Of a stretch of 64,000 nucleotides of DNA, positions 51,887 to 60,886 are shown piece by piece; the stretch's first letter is position 1, and each line of letters opens with the position of its first letter. The position numbers were made by a program, and so were the translations under genes. The DNA comes from Roseofilum reptotaenium CS-1145 (GTDB taxonomy: Bacteria > Cyanobacteriota > Cyanobacteriia > Cyanobacteriales > Desertifilaceae), in assembly GCF_028330985.1 (NCBI RefSeq), contig NZ_JAQMUE010000070.1, forward strand, positions 1-64,000, read 5' to 3'. Below the pieces are notes generated by a model, which did no database searches, was not told the DNA's origin, and saw nothing but the letters and a program-made list of their open reading frames with translations.

Positions 51887-52246
51887 TTATTGTCCAGGAC
51901 GAAGGGCGATCGCCTGCTGGGGGGCGAAAATTTTCCCCACGGCGATCGCGATCCGGGTCAGATCCTGGTCTAACAAGGGCGGCCAAATGAGACCGGACTG
52001 TTTATGTTGCACAAAAGCCTGGCGACTTTCCATCGCTAACCGATGCAGGGCGCATACCAAGTGCCGCTCTAATAACTGCTGCTCCTGGGATTGTTCCGCA
52101 ATAATACTGAGTGCTAATAGTAAAGACGTAACTTGCCCCGGAACGGGTGGCTCTCCCGCTTGCAGGCGTAGCAAAAATGCATCAGGATTTTCGCCAGTGG
52201 GTAACCCTTGGGCGATCGCAAACTCACAAGCTGTCTTATAGTCCAT
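51887..52246 (-). CDS. Conserved cyanobacterial hypothetical protein
   Basis: A protein of 119 residues, helical. Pattern: MDYKTACEFAIAQGLPTGENPDAFLLRLQAGEPPVPGQVTSLLLALSIIAEQ, LERHLVCALHRLAMESRQAFVQHKQSGLIWPPLLDQDLTRIAIAVGKIF. This is a widespread cyanobacterial family often labelled 'dethiobiotin synthetase' in databases, but it lacks any nucleotide-binding motif, so I do not accept that name. It is divergent from the DegT gene. Confidence 0.75.
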   Translation of the reverse strand: MDYKTACEFAIAQGLPTGENPDAFLLRLQAGEPPVPGQVTSLLLALSIIAEQSQEQQLLERHLVCALHRLAMESRQAFVQHKQSGLIWPPLLDQDLTRIAIAVGKIFAPQQAIALRPGQ

Positions 52247-52368
52247 CTAATACTCTCCCAAAAACGATAAATTTTGATATCAGCGCATTACAAATTCCAG
52301 TAATTTGCCACTTTCTATCCCTTAATGCCAAACTCGGAAAAGATTAAACCTGTGATTGTCATTAGCGA

Positions 52369-53514
52369 ATGAACCCATCGTCTGCAACCATTCCCTTTGT
52401 GGATCTCTCGATCCAACACCAACCTCTGAAAACCCAGTTTGATGAAGCCATGTTAGCTGTTCTGCGGCAAGGCGACTTTATCTTGGGTCAAGCTGTCAAA
52501 GACTTTGAAGTCGCATTTGCTCAAAAATCGGGAGTTCAGTATGGTATTGGAGTCGCTTGTGGAACCGATGCGATCGCCCTTGGCTTAAAAGCCTGTGGCA
52601 TTCAACCTGGAGACGAAATCATCTTACCAGCCAACACCTTCATCGCCACCCTCATCGGTGTTCTACACTCAGGAGCAACCCCCATTTTAGCCAACTGCGA
52701 TCCAAACAGTGCCCTAATCGATCTACAAGCAGCCGAAAAGCTAGTTACTCCCAAAACCAAAGCCATTCTTCCCGTTCATCTCTATGGTCAAATGGTCTCA
52801 CCCAGAGCCATCCTAGACTTTGCCCAAAACCATAATTTGTTTATCTTTGAAGATGCTGCCCAAGCACATTTGGCCCATCGAGAAGGGTATACAGCAGGTT
52901 CTGTCGGCAAAGCGGCTGCCTATAGCTTTTATCCAAGTAAAAATCTTGGCGCATTTGGAGATGGAGGCATGGTCTTAACCAACGATCCAGAGGTGGACAG
53001 CAACATGAAAACGCTAAGAAATTACGGCGCGCCGCGCAAATATTACCACACCGAACTGGGAACTAATAGCCGTTTAGATACCCTCCAGGCCGCTATTCTG
53101 AACGTGAAGTTACCTCACTTGCTCACCTGGAACCAACAGCGCAACCAAGCCGCACAAGAATACGATCGCCTCTTCGCTCCCTTGGCTGCATCCGGTATTG
53201 TCCCGATCTCCAACTTCAGTGGTACCGGCCATGTTTATCACCTCTATGTGATTCGCCTCTTAGAAAGCTGTCCCCTAAGCCGAGATACGCTACAAGAAAA
53301 ACTCAAACTTGCTAACATTCAAACGGGTATCCACTATCCGGTTCCCTGCCATCTACAGCCAGCTTATGCCCATCTAGGTTATCATGCGGAAGACTTTCCT
53401 GAAGCAGAACAACTGTGTGAGTCGATCCTCTCCCTACCCATGTTTCCAGGGATTACTTTAGAGCAAATCGAGCGAGTTGTTGAGGCGATCGCCTTAGCAG
53501 TTAAGAACAACTAA
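52369..53514 (+). CDS. DegT/DnrJ/EryC1/StrS sugar aminotransferase
   Basis: A protein of 381 residues. PLP lysine in YSFYPSKNLGAFGDGGMV (about 185-202), substrate region GVACGTDAIALGLKACGIQPGDEII, HLYGQM and EDAAQAHLA, and NSRLDTLQAAIL. Makes amino-sugars for polysaccharide building blocks. First gene of the exopolysaccharide/exosortase locus; about 40 bases with heptamers separate it from the exosortase. Confidence 0.93.
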   Translation: MNPSSATIPFVDLSIQHQPLKTQFDEAMLAVLRQGDFILGQAVKDFEVAFAQKSGVQYGIGVACGTDAIALGLKACGIQPGDEIILPANTFIATLIGVLHSGATPILANCDPNSALIDLQAAEKLVTPKTKAILPVHLYGQMVSPRAILDFAQNHNLFIFEDAAQAHLAHREGYTAGSVGKAAAYSFYPSKNLGAFGDGGMVLTNDPEVDSNMKTLRNYGAPRKYYHTELGTNSRLDTLQAAILNVKLPHLLTWNQQRNQAAQEYDRLFAPLAASGIVPISNFSGTGHVYHLYVIRLLESCPLSRDTLQEKLKLANIQTGIHYPVPCHLQPAYAHLGYHAEDFPEAEQLCESILSLPMFPGITLEQIERVVEAIALAVKNN

Positions 53515-53557
53515 ATAAAACTCCCTATTCCCTAAAAAAACACTCCCTAAAAACACT

Positions 53558-54475
53558 ATGACTCAACCATCTTCCTTTCCCAGTTCCATACCCAAATCTT
53601 GGCTCAATTATGCTCTCCTAGCCCTGTTCATCCTTCTTTATGCCCCCTTGCTCTTGCATTGGTATGATGGCTGGATCAATAAAAGTATCAGTATTGAACA
53701 CGAATACTTTAGCCATGGGTTAATTGGCTTACCCTTTGCCGTCTATATTGCCTTCTGGGAAAAACGCCAGCAATGGACACAACTGCCTGACGACTTCCAT
53801 CCCCTAGGCGGTTTTTTCCTCGGACTCGGTGGAGTTTTCTATATGACTGGACTCCCCGATATTGTTAATCTCTCCTTTCCTCTGATCCTCGTTGGGATTT
53901 GTTTATGGTTAAAGGGTATTCCAGGTCTGAAATTACAAGCTTTTCCCCTTATTTTAGTCGTTCTAGCCACTCCCACAGAAATTCCTTATTTAATCGAGCC
54001 TTATATTCTCCCCTTACAAAGTTTTATTTCTACCATGGCAGGATTTATCCTCTCTGGTATTGTGGGAATGGATGTTACCGTAAACGGGATTTATCTCTCC
54101 ACCGGGGGAAGACTGGTAGAAGTTGCCCCCCACTGTGCGGGATTGAAAATGCTCTTTACCAGTCTTTATGTAGCGTTAATGCTTCTTTACTGGACGGGTG
54201 CGATCGCCTCTCGACGTAAAATTATCTCCTTATTGGCCGGGTCAATTGTTATTAGTGTAGTAGCCAATATTATCCGCAATAGCCTACTCACCTACTTTCA
54301 TGGCACAGGCAATGACCCAGTATTCCATTGGTTACATGAAAGTTGGGGTGGAGATTTATATTCCGCAGGTATGTTAGGTTTGGTGGTGCTTCTGTTGAAT
54401 TGGATCAATCGTGACGACTATTTAGAGTTAGAAGAGTCTGATGAAACCCTTGAATCCTTTAACTCCGATGAATGA
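53558..54475 (+). CDS. Cyanoexosortase B-type exosortase
   Basis: A protein of 305 residues with about eight membrane helices. Exosortase active-site triad visible: cysteine in VAPHCAGLKML (about 193), arginine in NIIRNSLL (about 243) and histidine in HWLHESWGG (about 265). Cleaves PEP-CTERM signals and transfers proteins to the surface; the PEP-CTERM gene at 27605 is a candidate substrate. Its stop overlaps the start of a partner gene whose product is typical of cyanoexosortase B systems. Confidence 0.9.
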   Translation: MTQPSSFPSSIPKSWLNYALLALFILLYAPLLLHWYDGWINKSISIEHEYFSHGLIGLPFAVYIAFWEKRQQWTQLPDDFHPLGGFFLGLGGVFYMTGLPDIVNLSFPLILVGICLWLKGIPGLKLQAFPLILVVLATPTEIPYLIEPYILPLQSFISTMAGFILSGIVGMDVTVNGIYLSTGGRLVEVAPHCAGLKMLFTSLYVALMLLYWTGAIASRRKIISLLAGSIVISVVANIIRNSLLTYFHGTGNDPVFHWLHESWGGDLYSAGMLGLVVLLLNWINRDDYLELEESDETLESFNSDE

Positions 54476-55196
54476 TCAGCCGCCCCCCCAAACGGAAAAA
54501 CAGTCTTTGCTCCTATGGGTATTGCTCGGCTTTATGGTGATCATTTTGGCCGTAGGTACGATTCCGGGATACTTCAACGGATCGTGGCAATGGCAGGCTC
54601 CTCCCAAAGTAGTGGCCTTAAAACAGTTGCGACAAGTCCGCAAAAATGGGTTAACTCTCTCAGGTTGGGAAACCCTTGAGCAGAGGGAACTGGGTTTAGG
54701 AGGTCATAAATGGTCTTATCAACAACTTCAAGGAAATTGGGAAGAACCGGTCATTCTGTTGTTTTTAATTCAAAATTCAGACCTAGACCAACCCAGGGTG
54801 GAATGGGTGGATGTGAATGGGTTTGTGCAACAGGTTTTCAGAGACTGGAAAACTGATTCTTATCAAATGAAGACATGGGAAGTCAATACAGAGTCTGATC
54901 GAGGAGTGAGAGTGCGATCGCGGTTTTTTCGCGGCTGGAATCCCACACAAACTTATGCTCTGGTGCAATGGTACGCTTGGCCGAATGGGGGAGATCCAGC
55001 CCCAGTCAATTGGTTTATAGCCGATCGCCTAGCCCAAACCCAAGGCGATCGCGCTCCTTGGATGGCCGTTTGTCTAATGATTCCCATTGAAGCCCTAGGA
55101 GATATAGAAGAAGCAGAGAACATTACCCATTCCTTGGTACAAACGATCCAAACCACTCTAATGGAAACCGTCTTTAGTCAAGCCCCTGTACAATAA
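54468..55196 (+). CDS. Cyanoexosortase B system-associated protein
   Basis: A protein of 242 residues from ATG 54468, which overlaps the exosortase stop (ATGAATGA); an upstream ATG at 54441 adds nine residues. One N-terminal membrane helix (LLLWVLLGFMVIILAVGTIPGYF), then a periplasmic domain with WETLEQRELGLGGHKWSYQQL and RVRSRFFRGWNPTQTYALVQWYAW. EpsI-like proteins next to exosortases have this layout. Probably assists processing or export. Confidence 0.82.
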   Translation: MNDQPPPQTEKQSLLLWVLLGFMVIILAVGTIPGYFNGSWQWQAPPKVVALKQLRQVRKNGLTLSGWETLEQRELGLGGHKWSYQQLQGNWEEPVILLFLIQNSDLDQPRVEWVDVNGFVQQVFRDWKTDSYQMKTWEVNTESDRGVRVRSRFFRGWNPTQTYALVQWYAWPNGGDPAPVNWFIADRLAQTQGDRAPWMAVCLMIPIEALGDIEEAENITHSLVQTIQTTLMETVFSQAPVQ

Positions 55197-55203
55197 ACTT
55201 CCT

Positions 55204-56535
55204 ATGGCTCCCTCACGGCATTTTAACATTACCATTAGTTTGACATTAGGTGTGGGGTTGTTTTTGCCTTCTCAGGCCAACGGACAACTCCCTCCTATTG
55301 ATGTGGATCAACCGGCTTCTGTCGATCAACTCCTCGAAGACGCACGAGAGAGATTGAGAAACCAAGGGGAAATTCTGGAACTCGATAATCAATTACTCAC
55401 GGCTCCCCCTCCAGAATTTGATGTATATCGCCTAGGCTCTGGAGATTCGATTACAGTTAATGTGACCAATTTTCCCGATCTGAATTTTCAAGCTCTACTG
55501 GATTTAGAAGGGAATATTATTGTCCCCTTAATGGGACGATTGACCCTCAAAGGCTTAACTCTAGAAGAAGTCGAGGAGAAATTACGCTTTGGGTTAAATC
55601 AATTTGTGGTTGAACCTGATGTCTTGGTTACTCTAGGCAATCGTAGACCCGTTGAAGCGATTATTACCGGTGAAGTCTTGCGACCAGGAACCTATCCTCT
55701 ACCTTCTGCCCCCCTTCCTTTAGTCGCTGATGCTCTGGTAGCGGCTGGAGGATCTACTCAGTCGGCTGACTTGCGTAACATTATTATTCGTCGAACTTTG
55801 CTAGATGGTTCAGTCCTAGAAGCTTCTGTAGATTTACTCACTCCCCTTAAATATGGGCAGCGAATCCAGGATCTGCGGCTTGAAGATGGGGATGTCATTA
55901 TTGTGCCTAAAATTGATTTTAATGATATCGACTACGATCATCAGTTAGCGGCAGAATCCAATTTATCCCAACCCACGATTGCTATTGATGTTGTGCGCTA
56001 TACAACCAATAATGTGGGGTCAATTACATTACCGAATGGCAGTACCTTTGCTGATGCGATTACGGCGATCGGGCCCAATTTTGAAGAAGCTAAATTGAGT
56101 AAAGTGGGGTTGATTCGCTTTGACCAAGAACAGGGACGAGTGGTAACCAAAGTTATTAATGCTCGGAGTGTCATATTAGGCGATGTTTCCCAAAATATTC
56201 GCTTGCTAGATAATGACATTATCGTAGTCAATCGCAACTTATTATCGAGACTGAGCGTAACTCTAACTCGAATTACCCGACCGTTTCAAGATGTCCTCAC
56301 CTTTCTCCTCTTTTGGCGGCAATTCCGAGATAATGTCACTGATGTCTTTACCGTTGATACCAACCTGAATAATCCATCTCCCTCTCCTGCCCCTACTCCT
56401 ACTCCCACACCAACACCTGGAACTACCCCCACACCAACACCGGGGACTACCCCTTCACCTACTCCAGCTCCATCGCCAGCACCTTCACCAGCACCAGCAC
56501 CAGCGCCTGCCCCAGCCCCCTCTCCAAGCCAGTAA
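55204..56535 (+). CDS. Polysaccharide export outer-membrane protein (Wza/SLBB type)
   Basis: A protein of 443 residues. Signal peptide; polysaccharide export domain YRLGSGDSITVNVTNFPDLNFQALLDLEGNIIVPLMGRLTLKGLTLEEVEEKL (about 79-131); SLBB domain EAIITGEVLRPGTYPLPSAP...VADALVAAGGST; a second SLBB-like region; and a long C-terminal tail of PTPTPxPxP repeats (about 395-443) that is unusual for Wza and may span the cell wall or bind a partner. Exports exopolysaccharide through the outer membrane. Confidence 0.9.
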   Translation: MAPSRHFNITISLTLGVGLFLPSQANGQLPPIDVDQPASVDQLLEDARERLRNQGEILELDNQLLTAPPPEFDVYRLGSGDSITVNVTNFPDLNFQALLDLEGNIIVPLMGRLTLKGLTLEEVEEKLRFGLNQFVVEPDVLVTLGNRRPVEAIITGEVLRPGTYPLPSAPLPLVADALVAAGGSTQSADLRNIIIRRTLLDGSVLEASVDLLTPLKYGQRIQDLRLEDGDVIIVPKIDFNDIDYDHQLAAESNLSQPTIAIDVVRYTTNNVGSITLPNGSTFADAITAIGPNFEEAKLSKVGLIRFDQEQGRVVTKVINARSVILGDVSQNIRLLDNDIIVVNRNLLSRLSVTLTRITRPFQDVLTFLLFWRQFRDNVTDVFTVDTNLNNPSPSPAPTPTPTPTPGTTPTPTPGTTPSPTPAPSPAPSPAPAPAPAPAPSPSQ

Positions 56536-56610
56536 ATCCCTTTTCTTCAAGCTAGCTTAGGTTAAAGTAGAAATGAGGGACTTGTATTTGTAAGTAGCCT
56601 GGATAGAACT

Positions 56611-58893
56611 ATGACTTCACCGCTGATCAAAAAATATAAAATCGCCTTTGGAAAATATTGGTTAACTATTCCCATTGGGCTGATGATAGGGGCACTTGGG
56701 GGTGGAGGATTTGCGGTGCTTCAACCCCCACAAGGACTCCCCAGTTATCGATTTCAATCTGTCTTGCAAATTACTACTCCTCCCATAACGATTTCGGAAA
56801 CCGGAACAGCTATCCAGGCCCAAAGTGAACAGCTTGAAGAAAATGCCCAAGAGTTACTCTTAACGAATGAGGTCTTACAAACAGTTGCCGAGCATCCCAA
56901 AATCCAGATTGACCCTAGGGATTTACGGAAAGGATCTTCAATTAGATATAACAGGAAAACCCCATCCTTTTTATATGTATATGTGACCTGGGATAATAGA
57001 TCTCAGGGTAAACAAATCACTGAATTGTTAGTGCAGGAAGTAATTCAGCAAAGCCGTCGCCTTAATACCAGTCGCTTGCGAGCAATTATTGAAACCCTAA
57101 ATGAGCGCTTACCAAAGGTAGTAGAAGAGCTACGCAAGGCGGAAAATGAGCTAGAAGTGTTTGTTCGGCAAACGGAGTTTGCTGAAATAAAACGGACTCA
57201 ACTTCCGGGATCAATTACGCAAAATGAGCAGCAGCAGCGACAGTTAGAATTGCAAATTGAGACCGTGGCGACCCAAATGGCGAGTCTGCAACAGCAGTTG
57301 GGTTTAAATCCCGATCAAGCCTATGCTTCAGCCGCCTTAAGTGCCGATCCGATTATTGGCCGGTTGCGCACTCAGCTCTATGAGTTAGAGTCTCAAGAAT
57401 TATTGCTCAGTCAAACCCTGCGCCCGGATAATCCACAGATGGTCGAGTTAAGGCGACAATTGGCATCAACGGAAAATTTGTTAACGGTGCGAGCGGCTGA
57501 GGTAGTTGGAGGGGACGGATTGGCTGCACCATTGAGAAGTGGTGAGCAAATTCGTAAGGATAGTAGCCTCGATCCGGCTAGGCAGGCGATCGCCCAAGAA
57601 TTGGTGGGACTCAAAACCCAGAAAGAAACCTTAGAAAAAGAATTAGCGGTTGCCAAAACCATTGCCACAGAATTGATCCAGGAATATGCTGGGTTGCCCA
57701 ACACGCAAGCAGAACGGGCGAGATTAGAACAACAGGTGATCTTGACCAAACAGTTTTATGACACGATTCAAGCCAAACTGATTGATGCTCAAACGGCTGA
57801 AGCGGAAACTGTGGGCAATTTAAATATTGCTCAACCTCCCAGACTAGGCGAAAAGATTACCCCTCCAGCCCCTTTACCCATTATGCTGCTCCTACCAGCA
57901 GGGGCAGTCGGGGGTATGATTTTGGGTGCAGGAGCCATCTTTGGCTTGGGTATGGTTTTAGCCAGCACTATGCAAACGCTGGAAGATATTCAAGCCTTTG
58001 TTACCGAGCGAGAAGTGCAAATTTTGGGGATTTTACCCTTTGTGGAAGAGTGGGATGGTTCTGGGGGAGAAGTTCCCATGATGCTCTCTCGCCATTCTCC
58101 CTATTTGGATAGTTATGAACGGTTCCGCTCTACCCTGCGGCAAGTGGAAGAAAAACCGAAAGTAGTGTTAGTCACCAGTTGCGATCGCCAGGAAGGAAAA
58201 AGTGTGACCGCCTACAATTTGGCGATCGCCTCCGCTAGAGCCGGAAAACGTACCCTCCTCATCGAAGCCGACTTACGCAACCCGTCCAATGCCGAAATCC
58301 TCAAAATTGTTCCCGATTCCAACTCCACCCTTGAACCTCTGCGCTACTATAGCCAAATTAGTGACTGTATTCGCCTGGTTCCCAATATTGAAAACCTCTA
58401 CATGGTTCCCAGTTTTGGCCCCTATGAATATGCAGCCGCTGTGGTGGAATCAGCAGAAATGCGTCTTCTCCTCGAAGATGCCCGTAAACGGTTTGACTTT
58501 GTCGTCGTTGATGCTTCTGCCCTCAACCTCTGTAACGATCCTCTAATTCTAGAGCGCTATACCGATGGCATAATCCTCGTCACCCGTGCCGGTTATACCG
58601 TCAGTAACGATTTAGCCGACAAAATTGACCTCCTAGAAGATTCGGAAGACTACCGTTTATTGGGCGTTGTCATTAATGCAGAGGAAATGAATATTCAGCC
58701 CCTTCCTCCACCTCCAATCATCGAAACGCCTGACCTCAATAAAGAGGCTGACTCTGAACCGATCCTCAATGGTTATAAGGGAAGTTATCACTCTTATAGT
58801 AATGGTCATAACGGCCATAACGGTCGTAACGGTCATAATGGTAATGGCAAGACTCCCACATCACGACCTGGAGAAAAAAGCACAAAACCATAA
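56611..58893 (+). CDS. GumC/Wzc-like chain-length regulator with BY-kinase-like domain
   Basis: A protein of 760 residues. N-terminal Wzz domain with membrane helix (LTIPIGLMIGALGGGGFAVL), long coiled coil (about 170-420), second helix with GxxGGMILGAGAIFGLGMVLA, then a CpsD/MinD-like ATPase: VVLVTSCDRQEGKSVTAYNLAIASARAGKRTLLIEADLRNPS with a divergent Walker A (CDRQEGKS) and DFVVVDASALN. The tail is a GHNGRNGHNG low-complexity run, and the usual C-terminal tyrosine cluster is lacking. Controls polysaccharide length with the Wza-like gene upstream. Confidence 0.88.
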   Translation: MTSPLIKKYKIAFGKYWLTIPIGLMIGALGGGGFAVLQPPQGLPSYRFQSVLQITTPPITISETGTAIQAQSEQLEENAQELLLTNEVLQTVAEHPKIQIDPRDLRKGSSIRYNRKTPSFLYVYVTWDNRSQGKQITELLVQEVIQQSRRLNTSRLRAIIETLNERLPKVVEELRKAENELEVFVRQTEFAEIKRTQLPGSITQNEQQQRQLELQIETVATQMASLQQQLGLNPDQAYASAALSADPIIGRLRTQLYELESQELLLSQTLRPDNPQMVELRRQLASTENLLTVRAAEVVGGDGLAAPLRSGEQIRKDSSLDPARQAIAQELVGLKTQKETLEKELAVAKTIATELIQEYAGLPNTQAERARLEQQVILTKQFYDTIQAKLIDAQTAEAETVGNLNIAQPPRLGEKITPPAPLPIMLLLPAGAVGGMILGAGAIFGLGMVLASTMQTLEDIQAFVTEREVQILGILPFVEEWDGSGGEVPMMLSRHSPYLDSYERFRSTLRQVEEKPKVVLVTSCDRQEGKSVTAYNLAIASARAGKRTLLIEADLRNPSNAEILKIVPDSNSTLEPLRYYSQISDCIRLVPNIENLYMVPSFGPYEYAAAVVESAEMRLLLEDARKRFDFVVVDASALNLCNDPLILERYTDGIILVTRAGYTVSNDLADKIDLLEDSEDYRLLGVVINAEEMNIQPLPPPPIIETPDLNKEADSEPILNGYKGSYHSYSNGHNGHNGRNGHNGNGKTPTSRPGEKSTKP

Positions 58894-59046
58894 CCTCACC
58901 GAACCGGATGCAGGAACTCATTGGAGAAAGGATCAACAGGGGTTTGATATTCTATGAAGAATTTTCAGATACAATAACTGGGCAAACCCTTTCCTCCCAT
59001 TTGATCCTGAAGGAGCGCTCTTCACCCATTTGAACCTTTGAACCCA

Positions 59047-60075
59047 ATGACTCAGTTCAAAACTGCCTTTACGATTTTTTTAAGCCTCATTGTTGAAGCT
59101 TTTCCTTTTCTCTTACTGGGAGTCATCCTCTCTAGTGCGCTCCTGTTTTTTGTCGATGAGCGCAAACTGCTACAATTGATTCCCAAACAACCCTTACTCG
59201 GAGCGTTAGCAGGAAGTGCGATTGGCTTTCTGTTTCCGGTATGTGAATGTGGTAATGTACCCGTTGCTCGCCGATTCTTGCTTCAGGGCTTTCCCCCTTC
59301 AGTGGCAGTAGGCTTTTTGCTGGCTGCACCGACCATTAATCCGGTGGTGATTTGGTCAACTTGGACCGCCTTTCGAGACCAACCGGAGTTGGTCGTATTT
59401 CGGGTCATCTTTTCGTTGATCATTGCGACAGGAATTGCTTGGATCTTCAGTTCACAAGCTGATTTACGCCCTTTGTTGCAGCCGGGTATGGTGCGTTTAA
59501 TGCCGGCTTGCGATCTTAAAGGCTCTGACTGGGATGAACAAAAAGATGAATCCTTGTCCCTCTTGGCATCGGGAACCTATATTATTGGCGAGCAAGGCAA
59601 ACGGCTAAAGCTGGATGAGTCGAGTTGGGAAATGACCCAATTATCTCAGGATTTAGTCAAGCAGCCTTGGTCTTATCGCTGGCGCTTGTTTATGGATAAT
59701 GCTCTACAGGAATTACGGGAGCTGGGGGGAGTATTAGTGATTGGCAGTGCGATCGCCGCTTTGATTCAAGTAGGAATGCCTCGCGATCTCATCCTAGCGG
59801 TAGGTACCGGACCTGTAACCTCAATTGTTGCCATGATGATTTTAGGGGCAGTGGTCTCGATTTGTTCTACTGTTGATGCCTTTTTTGCCCTCTCCTTTGC
59901 CTCCACATTTACCAGCGCTTCATTATTAGCTTTTCTGGTCTTTGGACCGATGATTGATATCAAAAGTGTAGGCTTGATGTTATCGATGTTCAAACCCAGG
60001 GCGATTATCTATTTATTGGTTTTAGCAGCCCAGTTAACTTTTGTGTTGACCTTTCTCTATCACATGGTTGATTAA
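59047..60075 (+). CDS. DUF318-type (ArsP-like) permease
   Basis: A protein of 342 residues from ATG 59047; a TTG at 59038 adds three. Eight or so membrane helices. Signatures CECGNVPVARRFLLQGFPPSVAVGFLLAAPTINPVVI and STVDAFFALSFAST are those of the DUF318/ArsP family. Members export organoarsenicals or metals; with the TIGR03943-type gene nine bases downstream, zinc or a related metal export is the usual guess. No Zur-type box was recognised upstream. Confidence 0.88.
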   Translation: MTQFKTAFTIFLSLIVEAFPFLLLGVILSSALLFFVDERKLLQLIPKQPLLGALAGSAIGFLFPVCECGNVPVARRFLLQGFPPSVAVGFLLAAPTINPVVIWSTWTAFRDQPELVVFRVIFSLIIATGIAWIFSSQADLRPLLQPGMVRLMPACDLKGSDWDEQKDESLSLLASGTYIIGEQGKRLKLDESSWEMTQLSQDLVKQPWSYRWRLFMDNALQELRELGGVLVIGSAIAALIQVGMPRDLILAVGTGPVTSIVAMMILGAVVSICSTVDAFFALSFASTFTSASLLAFLVFGPMIDIKSVGLMLSMFKPRAIIYLLVLAAQLTFVLTFLYHMVD

Positions 60076-60084
60076 TTTTTAAGA

Positions 60085-60867
60085 ATGATGAATCAATTCC
60101 GTTTGCCTCAGCGTTGGCTTCCCACCTTAGATGTGGTCACCACCGGATTATGGGGATTTTTATTAATCAAATTATGGGTCAGTGGAGAATTGAATTTACT
60201 GATTCACCCAGCCTACCATTGGCTGATCATTATTGCTGGAGTCTGTTTACTTGGACTCAGTGGAGTGAAGGGATGGCAACTGTGGAAGCATTACCAAAAA
60301 AGTTTGGTTGACCGTCCTCGAAATGCCGCCAATGTGAGAGAGCATGTGAGCTTATTACCCCAGAGCTTAAGCTGCTATCTGTTATTATTTACCGCCATTG
60401 TTGGTCTAACGGTTAGACCTCAAGCGTTTACTTCAGAAACGGCTTTGAAGCGGGGAGTTAATGATTTTATCCCGATTACTGAAATCACACCTCAGTCATT
60501 TACAAATGTGACTAAACCAGAGGATAGATCTTTGGTGGAATGGGTGAGAACATTGAATGTGTATCCTGAACCCGATGCCTATACAGGGCAAAATGTGCAG
60601 GTGAGTGGATTTGTGATTCACCCTCCAGATTTTCCGCCGGAATATGGATTAGTTTCTCGATTTATTATTACGTGTTGCGCCGCAGATGCTTATCCTATTG
60701 GTTTACCGGTCAAGTTTCCAGAATCTCGCGAAACCTATGCTCAAGATAGTTGGGTGGAAATTAAGGGAGCAATGGCGACTGAAGTTTTGAATGATAATCG
60801 CAAGTTGGTGATTGTCGCTCAGGAGGTGCAACCAATTCCAGAACCCAAAAATCCTTATAACTATTAA
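60085..60867 (+). CDS. TIGR03943-family putative permease subunit
   Basis: A protein of 260 residues with three or so helices at the N-terminus and a soluble C-terminal domain (LNVYPEPDAYTGQNVQVSGFVIHPPDFPPEYGLVSRFIITCCAADAYPIGLPVKFPESRETYAQDSWVEIKGAM) typical of this partner of DUF318 permeases. The CCAAD cysteines may bind metal. Operon with the permease (9-base gap) and with the following Big_5/TolB gene (19 bases). Confidence 0.85.
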   Translation: MMNQFRLPQRWLPTLDVVTTGLWGFLLIKLWVSGELNLLIHPAYHWLIIIAGVCLLGLSGVKGWQLWKHYQKSLVDRPRNAANVREHVSLLPQSLSCYLLLFTAIVGLTVRPQAFTSETALKRGVNDFIPITEITPQSFTNVTKPEDRSLVEWVRTLNVYPEPDAYTGQNVQVSGFVIHPPDFPPEYGLVSRFIITCCAADAYPIGLPVKFPESRETYAQDSWVEIKGAMATEVLNDNRKLVIVAQEVQPIPEPKNPYNY

Positions 60868-60886
60868 TTAAAACATTGATGAAAGA

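Noticed and set aside
51887-52246. Dethiobiotin synthetase name for the 119-residue protein
   Set aside because: No P-loop or dethiobiotin-synthetase motif; the name appears to be an inherited database label.
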